Origin: Catonia carolina
Taxonomy: Eukaryota > Arthropoda > Insecta > Hemiptera > Achilidae
DNA: 64,000 bases
Assembly: GCA_035578175.1 (NCBI GenBank)
Contig: JAQMRL010000010.1
Coordinates: 34,418,784 to 34,482,783, forward strand
Direction: 5' to 3'
In this document: positions 44,689 to 56,128 of the stretch, piece after piece
Layout of the letters: the number at the start of each line of letters is the position of its first letter
Numbering within the stretch: position 1 is the stretch's first letter
The notes under the pieces: model-generated
What the model was told of the DNA's origin: nothing
The model's database searches: none
What the model saw: only the letters and a program-made list of their open reading frames with translations
Made by a program: the position numbers and the translations under genes

Positions 44689-45303
44689 TGTAGCGTGCCG
44701 AATTGACTGAACACCTGGAATTGTTTATTTTTTCTATTTATTAAAATGATAAACATCTCCAGCTGATTATTTTTTAAGAATTATTTAAAATTATTTCACA
44801 TCAACAAAATTATTTTAATAAAAGTTATTTATTTCAGTTGCTAGGCGACTAGAGAAGAACAAGATAAATTTTATATGAAATTAATTTTAGTGAGGGGCAA
44901 GATGGCGGAGGAGTAGGCGGGCCTCTCACTCAGTTCTTTAAAAAATAGTTAATATCAAGAGGAATATTTATTTATTTATGTTTCACTTACTCAATCTTAC
45001 ATAGGAACATTTTTAATAAAAAATAGTAAATAATGTATTGATTCAAATAATGTAAATGTGCGTAATGTATTGTAATGTGTTGATTGCTGTTCGTGTTAAC
45101 AGATTGTTGTTATTGAGTTCAGTTTACTAATTTTTATACAGTTTATAATAATGAACTATAAAATAAATATCCAACAAATTTACTGAATTTTATCGTGAGT
45201 AACATTTATTTATATTACAAATTGTCCATCCCTTGTGAGTACTATTTTAATTTCTCTACAAATTGGCATCCAGCTTGTGTGGAGATAATTTTATTCCTCT
45301 TCA
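44689..45303 (+). repeat. 3' LTR of the gag-only element
   Basis: Nearly identical to the 5' LTR and of the same length. It is followed by CTGT and then the right half of repeat A. Confidence 0.9.
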
Positions 45304-45590
45304 CTGTTTATCATAAAATCGCAAAAAGTGAAAAATGATACGGATAAATAATGACTACTGCTGCCGGTTGTCCGACTTTTATTAAAATGTTTGTGTAGGG
45401 TCCAATAGGAGTATCTAACGTAAGTTTTATGTTTTAATTGTACGATGTTCTGTTTTTGAGATATTTAGCTCACACACACACACACACCAATCGCTAAAAA
45501 CATGGTTATTTGTTTCAGGTGATCTAAAAACATGTATATGTGGTGAACACTCGATTTCCTTTCTATATATTCATATAGGCAAGAGTAAAA
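45304..45590 (+). repeat. Repeat A, right half of the split copy
   Basis: It resumes with CTGTTTATCATAAAATCGC, continues through GAAAAATGATACGG, an (AC)n tract at about 45472-45487 and CCAATCGCTAAAAACATG, to the terminal hairpin and GGCAAGAGTAAAA. Joined with 42318-42946 minus one CTGT it gives a continuous family member. Confidence 0.83.
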
Positions 45591-46754
45591 ATTCGATTGT
45601 AAATGCATTACCCTTGGTTAAAAAAGTGCAGATGTGAATAATTGCTGATATTAAAAAATAACCGTTTGATTACAGCTACATTAGACCGTGTAGAATATGC
45701 CTGCGCTGAAAACGCATTGACCTGGACCTAGCTTGGAAATTGATTATAGTATAATTTGGAAGTTTAGATTAAGTATTCTACCAATTAAGCTATTGAAACA
45801 GTGTGCATCAATCGTAAATGTAAATAAAATAAAGATCTCACTTAAAAATAAATGTGCTAACTTATTACTTACATCACGATTGATTTGCATAGTAATTTGA
45901 AGAAATTTTATAAATTTAATCTAAGAGAATTTAAAAAACATTTTATCAAAACTATCAATTATGTTAAACAAAATATAAAATAATTAACTTGTATAAACAA
46001 GGTATGAAAAATTCACCACTTTTTTGGACAAATATATAAATAAACAGATAATGAGAATGTTTATGATAATTTTGTGTATTAGCAAACTGTATTTACAGTT
46101 AATTTACACATGAAGTTTATTTGCTGTTAAAACCATCCAATTAACTAGCTATTTGATTAAATCTATTAAGCTGGATATTTGGTCAACATTGATTATGCTT
46201 GTGCAACGAAAATGATGATATTGATTTATTTATCATATATGCCAAACTAAATTGACAAATAACTTAACCACATCAATGGAATTGTATTGTTGGTTTAATT
46301 TAAAATGTTACTCCAATGTTAAAGTTAATGTGGTAATATAAAAATTACATTTTTTCTTAATACCTATTTCAATTTAATTTTGTTTTAATTTTTTAATTTA
46401 ACATTGATAATAATTGTAAACAAATACTGTTTTTAAGGAATAGGGTTACGGTCGAGTAGTCTCAACTAATATAAGTAGCAGTCTTAATGAGAGAAAAAGC
46501 AGCGTTTCTCTTTATCGGAGTTTCTATATACCATTTTTTTAATAAGGTACCTACAATAACCTACAATATTTCGATATGTGGAGTTTCGACTGTATCTCTT
46601 ATTATAATGCAATAAATAAATATGTTCGCTCTTGTCACTCAATGCCTTATTACAGGTTTTTGAAACACTCCACCGAAGAGTGCACGTGTAATTAGTAAGT
46701 TGTATCTGACACAGAATGTACCAATTTGTTTTCCAATGTTTTTGAAACTTATGA
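45591..46754. other. AT-rich DNA; possible tRNA-like relic and pogo-like end
   Basis: On the minus strand 45765-45800 reads AATAGCTTAATTGGTAGAAT, an A-box-like motif. Near 46570-46595 ATTTCGATATGTGGAGTTTC then GACTGTA resembles the terminal motif at 60226-60296. Both are weak. No gene is supported. Confidence 0.3.
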
Positions 46755-47489
46755 CGAGTGGGTATTAAATAACGAGACTGACGTAAAAAAATTTATTTTT
46801 ATTTTATACATAATAACTTATCGTCACCTTCAATATACACTTCTTCTCTATCCCTACAACGCTCCATGCAAATTTTCCATAAATGGAAACAGTGCTGGAA
46901 GTCTTCTTCTGTCAGCTCCTTCAGGACACGTTCCGCTTTCTCTTTTACAGCTTTTACAGACTCAAATCTTGTTTCTTTTTAATGCAGATTTTACCTTAAG
47001 GAACAGGTAGAAGTCACATAGTTCAAGATCCGGTGAATAAGGTGGATGTTCTAACATTGAGATGCTGTACTTGGCTAGGAACCTCTTGACAGATAACGCG
47101 GAATGAGCTGGCGCATTGTCTTGGTTGAGAACCCATGATTTGTCCTTCCAAATTTTGGGGCATTTTTTCCTTACTCTTTGACGTAGTTTAGAAAGTATCT
47201 CAAGGTAGTAATATGGATTAATTGTTTGACCTTTAGGAACCCAGTGAAGGTAAACAATCCAATGGATATAAAAAAAACAAGATCATAGCTTTAAATATTG
47301 ACTTGCTCATTCGAGCTTTGTTGGCTCTCGGTGAAGTTTGGCTCTTCCAGTGCATGGATTGGCGCTTCGTTTCCGGATTATAAGTAAAAAACTCCGTTTC
47401 ATCACATGTTATTACCGTTTCCAAAAAATTTGGGTCATTTTCAATCGCGTACAAAGTGTCAGTACAAACATTTTTGCGAGCTTCATTTC
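46755..47489 (-). pseudogene. mariner transposon, 5'-truncated, with DD34D transposase remnant
   Basis: On the minus strand: CTDTLYAIENDPNFLETV, VITCDETEFFTYNPETKRQS (first catalytic D), VPKGQTINPYYYLEIL, WVLNQDNAPAHSAL (second D), LEHPPYSPDLELCDFYLF (third D, mariner spacing), then after a frame change FESVKAVKEK to about YIEGDDKLLC. The end near 46755 carries an inverted-repeat-like CGAGTGGGTATTAAATAACG. The N-terminal DNA-binding half is gone, and frame changes occur near 47255 and 47000. At about 47489 it meets an opposite-facing mariner 3' end. Confidence 0.82.
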
Positions 47490-47687
47490 AAACATTTTTG
47501 AGCAGCACGTGTCCTAAAGGAGTTGACAGAAGATGACTTCCAGCACCACTGTTCCCAACAATAGAAAATTCGTATGGAGTGTTGTAGGGATAGAGAAGGA
47601 GTGTATATTGAAGGTGGCAATAAGTGATTATGAATAAAATAAAATAAAATTTACAATGTCAGTCTCGTTATTTAATAGCCACACCTC
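47490..47687 (+). pseudogene. Second mariner 3' end, facing away from the first
   Basis: On the plus strand this reads VLKELTEDDFQHH, then RMECCRDREGVYIEGGNK, the mariner transposase C-terminus, followed by the 3' inverted repeat ending GTTATTTAATAGCCACACCTCG and a TA at 47688-47689. It parallels the 3' end of the minus-strand copy, so the two share 3' ends pointing outwards. Confidence 0.75.
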
Positions 47688-47689
47688 GT

Positions 47690-48240
47690 ATTCCTTGACA
47701 ATCTTGTGCCAAGTCCAAGGTAGCAATCTTCTTTGATTCTCTTCTTCATTATTCTATTTACTGTTTTGTCAATTTATCTAAGAACATACAGCACATAGGA
47801 ACTGTTGAAGCAGCAATTGAAGTGTTCTTAGTTTTTTTTATTTTATCATGTTCTATGTACCAGTCTTCTCCATCAAACTCATTTTGTCACTAGTTCTGTT
47901 AGAACCGAGTTCAAACAATTCTAGATAGAAATGTAAAAAATGTCAGTCAACAACCGACTGGAATTATCCTCTATTAAGTTACTCGCCCCCAGCATAATGA
48001 GGAATAAGTAGATATACCATTTCTTCCTAACTGGGTAGAAAATGTAACTATTTACCTCTACGTGTTTTCTGAAGAGCATTTACTTTTCCATTCAAACAGC
48101 ATTATTCATTCATTCACTATAGGTTTTTTCTGCGTGAAAAATATATATTTTCACACCAGATGATTCTAATAAACTCACTCATTTCATAATTTGTTTTTAA
48201 GAACTTTAGTCATTTTATTACGATTCTATCTGAAAATTAA
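47690..48240. other. AT-rich DNA with a perfect hairpin
   Basis: A perfect AT-rich palindrome lies at 48134-48154 (GTGAAAA arm, ATATATA centre, TTTTCAC arm). Nothing else is recognised. Confidence 0.35.
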
Positions 48241-48990
48241 AGCCTGGCTCAGAGACAATATTCTGACATTGAATGTTAAAAAACCCAAATATATACTTTT
48301 TCACATGACAGCCGCACACAGCCTTCCGTGATAATTCCTCTTAAGCTGCATGTCAGTTGTAATTGTTATTGTCAATCGCTATTAAGTGTCAATATACAAC
48401 TATTCAGAAAGTTAATACGATAAGGTATCTCGGCGTTATTGTAGAGAGCCATTTAAAATGGAATGAACAAAACTACCATTTGTGCTTTAAATTAAAATAT
48501 TTTATTTTTGTGTTTTATAAAAATAATAAAATAAATAGCTTACAAATTATAAAAATGATATACTATGCTCTGTGTCAGTCGATCTCGTCGTATGGCTTAA
48601 TTGTTTGGAGCGCTGCCCTTGACTCGCATATGCAAAAATTATTTCTTATCAAAACATTTATATTGAAAATAGAATAAGGTAAGGATAGAGTGTATCTGCC
48701 AGATTGCTGTTCAGAGAATCTAAAATACCCACCATTACACAGATGTACGGTATGTCTAAAGATTATTATTATGTATACAATAATATACAAGATTTTGAAA
48801 TCCATAACACTGACCACAAACTGCGCGATACTTCATTCAGCAGATATAAAACTCCTAAAATAACTTCAACATTAACTATTAAACAATATAAATACGCTGC
48901 TTGTAAACCGATAAGTATCACGAATTCACTGATCAAACCTCCAAGAAATTTGATCCCACAAAATAATCTTGCTCTTCAAATTATAAAAAA
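48241..48990 (+). pseudogene. LINE reverse transcriptase C-terminus (CR1-like group)
   Basis: Broken frames give LKAWLRDNILTLNVKKPKYILF, then IQKVNTIRYLGVIVESHLKW, QIIKMIYYALCQSISSYGLI and WSAALDSHMQKLFLIKTFIL, the RT thumb and connection typical of CR1-type LINEs, then in another frame LFRESKIPTITQMYG and CKPISITNSLIKPPRNLIPQ. At least two frame changes and several stops are present. It runs without a visible 3' UTR into the left end of a repeat A copy. Confidence 0.72.
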
Positions 48991-49914
48991 ATCTGCTTTG
49001 AAACACTCACACAACTTTCTCTTGCCAATGCAAATAATTCATTAACTATATAACCTAACATTAGTAATAAAATATTATAAATAATCAAAAAAATTACCTC
49101 AAAAAACATAATCTTATTTTAATCATGAGTGAAAGACAAAGTGAAAGTCAACCTTAAAAATACGGAAAATCACTCTTTCACGCTAAACTAGGCTCTGTAA
49201 AGAAAAATGCTGTAAATAAAAGTTGTAGATCTTTTAATTTCCTATAAATTTGATTATACTTTTTTGTCGTAAAATGCATAATAAGGCTAAAATCTTTAAA
49301 AAGTCCATTTTTTACACGATTTCGTGGGAAAAAAACATAAAATTGCTAATTACCGCTAAACTAAGCGTTATACAAAAAACGTTTGAAAAATAAGTTGTAG
49401 GTTTCTAAATTCTCTACAACTTTTATCACATACATTTTTTCACTAAAATCCATATTTAAGTCGCAATTTTAAAAAAACAATTTTTTACGAGAAAACAGCC
49501 TCACCCAGAATTTCAGCAGTCATAGCGCCTATCCTATCTTGTAGAGCATAAAGAATGTAGTAAATCAGGTGGTTTTAATATAAATCGTATGAGCCGTTTT
49601 TGAGAACTCGCAAAAAAGTGAAAAATGACACGAATAAACTACTTCCGGTTGACTGATTTTGATGAAAATGTTTGTGTCGGATCCTGTAGTGGTATCAAAC
49701 TTAATTTTCAAGTTTCAAGTTCGGACGATGTTCCGTTCTTGAGATATTTTGTTCACACACACACACACACACACACATAGACCAATCGCTAAAAACATGT
49801 TTTTTAGGTTCAGGGAGTCTGAAAACCTGTAGATCCGGTGAAAACTCGATTTCGAAAAATCGACATGAAAACAATACTTTCCTTCCTATATATTCATAAA
49901 TCAAGAGAAAGTAA
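48991..49914 (+). repeat. Repeat A, complete copy
   Basis: From ATCTGCTTTGAAACACTC to ATTCATAAATCAAGAGAAAGTAA, about 924 bp. It has all blocks: ACTTTCTCTTGCC near the left, the AAGTTGTAGG / CTACAACTTT hairpin, TATCTTGTAGAGCATAAAG, CTTCCGGTTGACTGATTTTG, an (AC)n tract at about 49755-49776, CCAATCGCTAAAAACATG, and TTTCGAAAAATCGACATG. No coding capacity. Confidence 0.85.
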
Positions 49915-51354
49915 AAATGGCTACCAGAAAATGTATATTTTGATTTACATTTTCTGACCTTAAAAATAAAGAAACTTATCGCTAAAAGAATAAGAATTAA
50001 AGAAACTTCGTAAAGTCAGCCCGTTATTTCTTGGTTTATTTTTATATTTTGCCTTTTACTTCATTTGGTTTCAAATTATTAGTAGTACGAAATAATGGCT
50101 ATGACGCAAAATGGCTGAATGAACTCAACAGTCGGAGCCCAAGACCCGCTTCTGCTGGTTGCCTAAGAGGCAGCATTGATTTATATGTTATTCTAAATTA
50201 TGTATTTTGTTAAATTGAAAAAAGTATGTATCAATTGTAAAAATAAATAAAACAAATTACTTCTGGCTCTAAAATTAGTAGGTTCAACGTAATTAATATT
50301 AATGTATAAATTCAGGCAGCTAAATGGTTAGTTTTGTTACAGTTTTAGTTCTTAGTATTGTATAGAAAGTTTTTAAGTTGACTACTTAACTTTAGTATTT
50401 TTTAAGAAGGCGTAACAAATTTAGTATGTTGTCAGTAGGCGGACAGATAATTGATGAAAGTGTGTTATATACTTAATAAAGGTCCTCGTAGAAAGATGCG
50501 TTATGATGGAAGCTTTTTTAGCATGTAGACGAAGTGAGGGTTAGATATAAAAGAATAACTCTTGTAATCTGTGACAGTTTATCAAGGTGAAAGTTTTTCT
50601 CCATAAACCCTGATGATGCCATTATTATATTCTTGTATAAAGGAGAATGGGGTTGAAGAGTAAGGTAAAGGTCCAGAAGTTTTCTTTTAAAAATATATCT
50701 GACAATGTCTCGAAGGCAGGTAGCTAGATAAAAGTGTAGAGGAAGAGAACGCACCCGTTCTCTCGCGAGGATTCTGAAGGAAACAACAAAAGTTGAGACA
50801 TCTTTCAGCATTTGTCTGACAATTTAATCCCTGATATAAAGTGCAGTGACAAAATAACAGTATCGATCACATAGTTCATTCTTCTTCTACTTCGTCTATT
50901 CTCTCTCCTTTTCTATTTCTTTTACATCTTTTGGTCCTTCACTTTTGTTTATCTATCGTTTTCTTGTCTTCTATATTTACGTCTCTTTTTATTACATCAT
51001 TTCTTTTATACTTATAAAAAATTTCGACTTATCTGACGGTGACATTTTCAATCCTAATAGATTTTTATAATATAAAAATTGAGCCTGAAAAATCTTTATC
51101 CCAGTTATTCTTGGCCGTGACTAAAAACCGCTTCCAGTTTCTAATAAATTATACTATTTTCTGATCAAAAGAATTGGTTTCTTGCAATATTTTATCACAA
51201 TAAAATAATAGAACCACAAAGAAAAAATAACTCTAGAAAAATGGAAAACTTTCTTGTGCTAAATGTAATGAACTATGTCATAAATATAAATCAAAGGTGA
51301 TACGAATCTAATAATAAATACAATTTTTCCTCTGATTCGATGTGACAGATAACT
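49915..51354. other. AT-rich DNA, nothing recognised
   Basis: A TTC-rich pyrimidine tract lies at about 50880-50995. The minus frame at 50518-50811 has no family resemblance. Confidence 0.35.
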
Positions 51355-51560
51355 TCTGCTTACTACTCTAACTATAACTTAATTCGTTCGAATACTATAT
51401 ACTTAACTTAAATACTTTATTACTTGGAATACTTTAATTGAATACTTGTATACTTGAATACTGGAATACTGGAATACTTGAATACTTTAATTACTTGAAT
51501 ACTTAATTCGATAACTTCTACTTATACTACTCTAACTATAACTTAATTCGAATACTGTTT
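51355..51560 (+). repeat. GAATACTT minisatellite between direct repeats
   Basis: Irregular tandem copies of GAATACTTG/GAATACTG span about 51395-51505. The array is bounded by two copies of CTACTCTAACTATAACTTAA followed by TTCG (near 51363 and 51522), suggesting slippage or a segmental duplication. Confidence 0.75.
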
Positions 51561-51719
51561 TTTTTTTTAAATAAAAGTATAAAACCTGGTTAACAAATAT
51601 AATAAAATTTATTTAGGTTTTTAATTTAAATAACCGTTTCTATCCTGTTCCATTCCTCATATTTCTTCTCCTCTCCCTCATTCTCGTTATCATTTACTTA
51701 TGACCATCTTCGTAGTTAG

Positions 51720-52710
51720 TCATTGAATCAATTTCCTTCTTTTAATGGTGCTTATAATTTCAGTGGACATATCTAAACGTTGGAATATCTCATTGTTGTA
51801 GATTATTTCTATCCACGAAAAACAAGAAGAAGAGACAACCGGTGCTATAGTTTTCATTCAGGTAATACAATTTTTAAAAGTTCTTATACATCCGTTGACG
51901 CAATGTTATCACAATGCAGTTGCTTTTTATAAGTCACCAAAAGTTATGGATTGGTGAAGTAGATTATCTAAACAGGCAGCTATCGAGGAGTTAGTACAGG
52001 AAAAATGTTCTGATCAAATCACTGTGTTTAATCAGTTTTGGTTTATAATATAATGTAAAATGGAAATAAAAAACAGCTAATTATAAGCTACTTTTGCAAT
52101 GCACTTTTGAATAAATAGGCCTAAGTTCTAAACGGAATCTCTATGAGACGGGATAGTTTTTAAACCATTTAAATACAACGGCATTATTAATTGTCACAAA
52201 TAAGTGGATATAACATTTAATTCTTCATTTGCCTTACATTTTGAACTTTGATAACCATCACAGCAATTTGAACTTTATTGTTAACGAGTCTAAAGCGTGC
52301 ATTCCTATCCATCCACACCGTACTAATTCCGTAAGTGTTTAATCTTGATGTTTTTCGTCGATCGGGATTACGTGTGCTAGTTGTTATTTTCCTTTGTTTG
52401 ATTTTTTTGTGTTTATCGAGCATCGACTTCTATGGTTATGGTATTTTGCAATATTGACTACCATTTTGGTTATATTTTGCAATAATCCACATTTTTGACA
52501 TCTCATTTCGTATCCAAAGTATTATATATTTTTCCTTCAATAGTGCTTATAAATTCAGTACACTTACCTAACCGTTGGAAAATTTTGAACTTTGAAGTGG
52601 TAAATCTTTTCTATACCTGAAATTTTCAACATTCTCTTCAAGCACCACTTCTCGAATGCTTCAAATTATTTCATGTCGTTAATGTTTCTAGCCTTCACAT
52701 CTTTCAAAAA
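51720..52710 (-). pseudogene. LINE reverse transcriptase C-terminal fragments (RTE-like or related), duplicated
   Basis: On the minus strand near 52690-52540 the sequence reads EAFEKWCLKRMLKISGIEK then FPTVR, resembling the AFE.WC.RRMLRI.W motif C-terminal to the RT core in several insect LINEs. A second copy of its downstream part (NEIFQRLDMSTEIISTIKRR) lies at about 51795-51725; the DNA blocks 51737-51795 and 52537-52592 are diverged direct repeats. The 700 bp between shows no clear coding. Confidence 0.5.
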
Positions 52711-54626
52711 AATTGGCAACACATTAAAGAGAAATAGGCTAATTTGTAAGAAAAGTTTTAAGTCGTTACTACATAAAACTTTTCCCATTTTCCTGATTGC
52801 TATACAAGCATGTTCTATTCTTGATCTGGTCTCCATTCAACTATCCTAATCTGTTTTTAACAGAGATTTAAGATTGTTAACTTGACAAACGTTATAATTA
52901 AAAACAAGAAAATAGACGTGAAAAATAAAAGCGAGATTTTTGTGTTTTTAAATTAAATTTAAATGTACCGCTTTATTATTTTTATAATAAATGAAAGATA
53001 AATCTCAACAGGAACACCAAGATGGTTAACTAAGAAACTATTAAGACGACTGGTTCATTTTTGACAATGTGACCGAGAATGGGTGTATAGGGTGGTGGAA
53101 TTGGTAGGTAAATAACTGGCTAAATGAATACGGGTTATACCGGCGCGTAGGCCTAGGTTTGTTTGTCTGTTTATCTTTTATGTTAATATTCAAAAAATAT
53201 TGATGTTCTTTTTTTAATTAGGAATATCTTCATTATTATGCATGGAAATGAAAAATTTTACGTAATCAAACTTGTTTATCTTTAAACGTTTCGTAATTTC
53301 GATTATAAAACATTTTTGGTACATTGACTTTTAACGGAGATATTCATAGTTTTTTGTTTACTCCTCCCTCCCTTTTTGATATTAAAAAAATTATAGCCTA
53401 TTTTCATCCCGATTATGTCCAGAACGTAAATAACGAAATTCATTGAATTTGGTTCAGCGGTTCTTGCGTGATGCCGTAACATACAAACAGACATTCAGAC
53501 AAAAATTCTGCTAAACTTATTTTCTGTGTTTACTTGGTAGATCTGGCGTAGAAGAAAAATGGTTTTAAAAAATTTTACAGACAAACTCACAATTTCATTT
53601 ATATAGATTATAACTAAATTTTACAACTAACCTATCTATTATTGTAACTAATCTACTTGGTTAACACATAATTTTGTTACGCACTCTGATATGGGATTTT
53701 ATTTTTTTAATTTAAGAACAATAGCTGTGTGTTCGTGATATAGTTAAAAATGAATACTGTATAAACGAATAATAAATGTTCTATTAAGACATAATCTTAA
53801 AAGAATTGTTAATCTCCCTCTCGAGATAGAATTGTAAAAATATATAAATGCTCTCAGGTTCCCCTCGTTCATAAAAAAGTATTATAAAATAGGAATTCTT
53901 TAAAAAGTATGGTAAAAAAAAGAAAAGCCTGATAGGCCAATATTTTAATGCATTTTCTTTTTTAATGTATGATAAGGAGTTAGTAAAGAAAGAAATTAGG
54001 AGGGTGCGGATTGTTAGAAGAATTGGGAAGGGAGAATCCTGTGGGAGAAAAAAGGGAATGAGGTGGAGAAATAGCCTACTATGTGAACCTTAGGTTATTA
54101 AAGTTTTGTGATAACTGGTATAATCCCTGACGTTGCCATCTTCTCCCGCTCTCTTCGCTTCTGGTAGCAAATTAATAATTTCCTAGTAGTAGCCGTTGTG
54201 GCCAAGAAATTAGACTTCTGATGGATTAATTCGGATTAAAGTGTTCTTTACTGAGGAAAATATAAAACGAAAAAGTTAAGAAAGAAATATTATTTTTAAT
54301 AATAAATAATTGATAAAAAAATTCATGGGAAGAGACAATTTTATTTCACATTGAAGAATAATTAATTTATTTATAGGTAAAGTTTAGCAAAACAATGAAA
54401 AGATGAGAAGTTTTTTTTTATTAATAGATAGAAAGCTTGATAAGTTAATAATATTACGGAAAGCAAAGACATACAATTTACAGTTTATTTAGTAAAATAT
54501 TTTAATATTTTTTAGAATCAAGAACCAAAATATCAGGATGTGTCCATTATGATTTTTACGGTGATATTTTGAAGATTCTAAACTCTTTTCTGAAATTTTC
54601 ATTGAATGTTTAGAAGTCAATAACCG
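52711..54626. other. AT-rich DNA, nothing recognised
   Basis: No gene or element that I can support. Confidence 0.35.
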
Positions 54627-55014
54627 TGTTGTTGTTGTTTACATCAGCTGAAAGAGTGGTTTGAACCTCTAGAAGCTTTACTGAGTGAAATGAGGAGTGA
54701 GATGGTTTACAATTGCCTTCCTCACTAAGTGGAAAAGTATGCTTATTAGCATGCCAGGCTCACCGAAAAGCATCTGCTCCACCCTGCAAATGACACCGTC
54801 ATTTCATTCACCACAAGGTCTGGCTGTATAATGAAATTCATTACTCTGGGAAGAGATAACTATGACTACAGTCGTTTACTCCTCTACCTCTTTTGTTCTT
54901 GAATGCTTCATATAGTATATAATTGACTGACCATGTGATAAGAAACAAAACTATTTATTTGTAGCCCTTAAACTAACAGATCAAGTGCAAATAGTTTGAC
55001 AATTCACCTGCCTA
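54627..55014 (-). mobile_element. Retroposon R, near-complete copy
   Basis: On the minus strand it starts near TAGGCAGGTGAATTGTC, carries the family blocks, and ends CAGCTGATGTAAACAACAAC with an (AAC)n tail. Length is about 388 bp. AATAAC-like sequence on both sides may be a short target duplication but is not convincing. Confidence 0.75.
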
Positions 55015-55164
55015 ATAACTTACCTAAATAACCTTAATTAAACTTAATAACCTTATGGTGACAATTTAACAATATTAATTTTCATTCTAATGTAATTTCT
55101 TTAAAAACAAATTAAGGCGTTACTACTAACTGAGCATGTTCGTTGATATTAGATAAGAATAAAA

Positions 55165-56128
55165 ATCTGGTGTGAAACACTTGCACAACTTTCTCTTGCC
55201 AATGCAAATAATTAACAATATAACCTAACATTAGTAATAAAACATTAAAAATAAACAAAAAACTAACCTCAATAAACATAACCTAGTTTTAATCATGAGT
55301 GAAAGATCCAAAACCAAAATCAACCTCAGTTTGGCGTAATTATACGGAAAATAACTTTTTGACGATAAAATTTTTCTCTGTAGAGGAAAATGCTCTAAAT
55401 AAAAGTTGTAGATTTTTTAATTTCCCATAAATTATATAACACAGTTTTTTCGTAAAATGCATACTGATTTCTTTTTGTTTAACGTCCGACTGAGGCTGAA
55501 ACGCATACTGAGGCTGAAATATTAAAATATCGATTTTTTACAGATTTTCGTGAAAAATAAGCAAAAAATCACTAATAACCGCTAAACTAAGCGTTATACA
55601 ACAAATGTTGAAATAAAAGTTGTAGGTTTTTTAAATTCTCTACAACTTTTATTAGATAAATTTTTGCGCTAAAATGCATATTAAAGCCGATATCTTAAAA
55701 AACAATTTTTTTACGAGTAAACAACTTCCCCAAGAATTTCAGCAGACATGGCGGCTACCCTATCTTGTAGAGCATAAAAAATTTAGTAAATGAGGCGATT
55801 TTTTTAAAAAGTCGTAGGAGCCGTTTTTGATAAAATCGCAAAAAGTGAAAAATTACACGAATAAACTACTTCTTCCGGTTGACCGATTTTAATGAAAATG
55901 TTCGTGACGGGTCCAGTAGTAGTATTCAACTTAAGTTTTAAATTTAAATTTCGTTCTTGAGATCTTCTGTTCACACACACACCCACACAACAATCGCTAA
56001 AAAATATGTTTTTAGGGTTCAGGGGCTCTGAAAACGTGTAGATGTGGTAAAAACCCGTTATCGAAAAATCGACATGAAAACAATACTTTCCTTCCTATAT
56101 ACGTATTCATATAGTGAAGAAAAAGTAA
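55165..56128 (+). repeat. Repeat A, complete copy carrying a SINE-tail insertion
   Basis: From ATCTGGTGTGAAACACTTG to about GTGAAGAAAAAGTAAAA, with all family blocks and a short (AC)n tract at about 55973-55990. A small insertion related to the SINE 3' tail interrupts it at 55468-55502. Confidence 0.85.
55468..55502 (-). repeat. SINE 3'-tail fragment inserted in repeat A
   Basis: TTTGTTTAACGTCCGACTG is exactly the 3' end of the SINE at 4409 (minus orientation). GCATACTGA stands on both sides (55459-55467 and 55503-55511), like a target duplication around a severely 5'-truncated copy. The remaining AGGCTGAAAC duplicates the flanking repeat A sequence. Confidence 0.6.

Larger units (their letters stand above)
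42947..45303 (+). mobile_element. Young non-autonomous LTR retrotransposon (gag-like only)
   Basis: Two 615-bp LTRs (42947-43561 and 44689-45303), both TGTAGCGTG...CTCTTCA, flank a 1127-bp interior. The LTRs differ at only a handful of bases (for example near 43291 and in the last 20 bases), so the insertion is recent. CTGT is duplicated at 42943-42946 and 45304-45307. A purine-rich AATTGTGGGGATATT precedes the 3' LTR. The interior has a leader with PBS-like repeats, one gag-like frame (43675-44421) and a minisatellite; no protease, reverse transcriptase or integrase is present. It must have been mobilised by a related complete element. It lies inside repeat A. Confidence 0.9.

Noticed and set aside
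46726..47010. Plus-strand frame of 94 codons
   Set aside because: It is antisense to the mariner transposase C-terminus on the minus strand.
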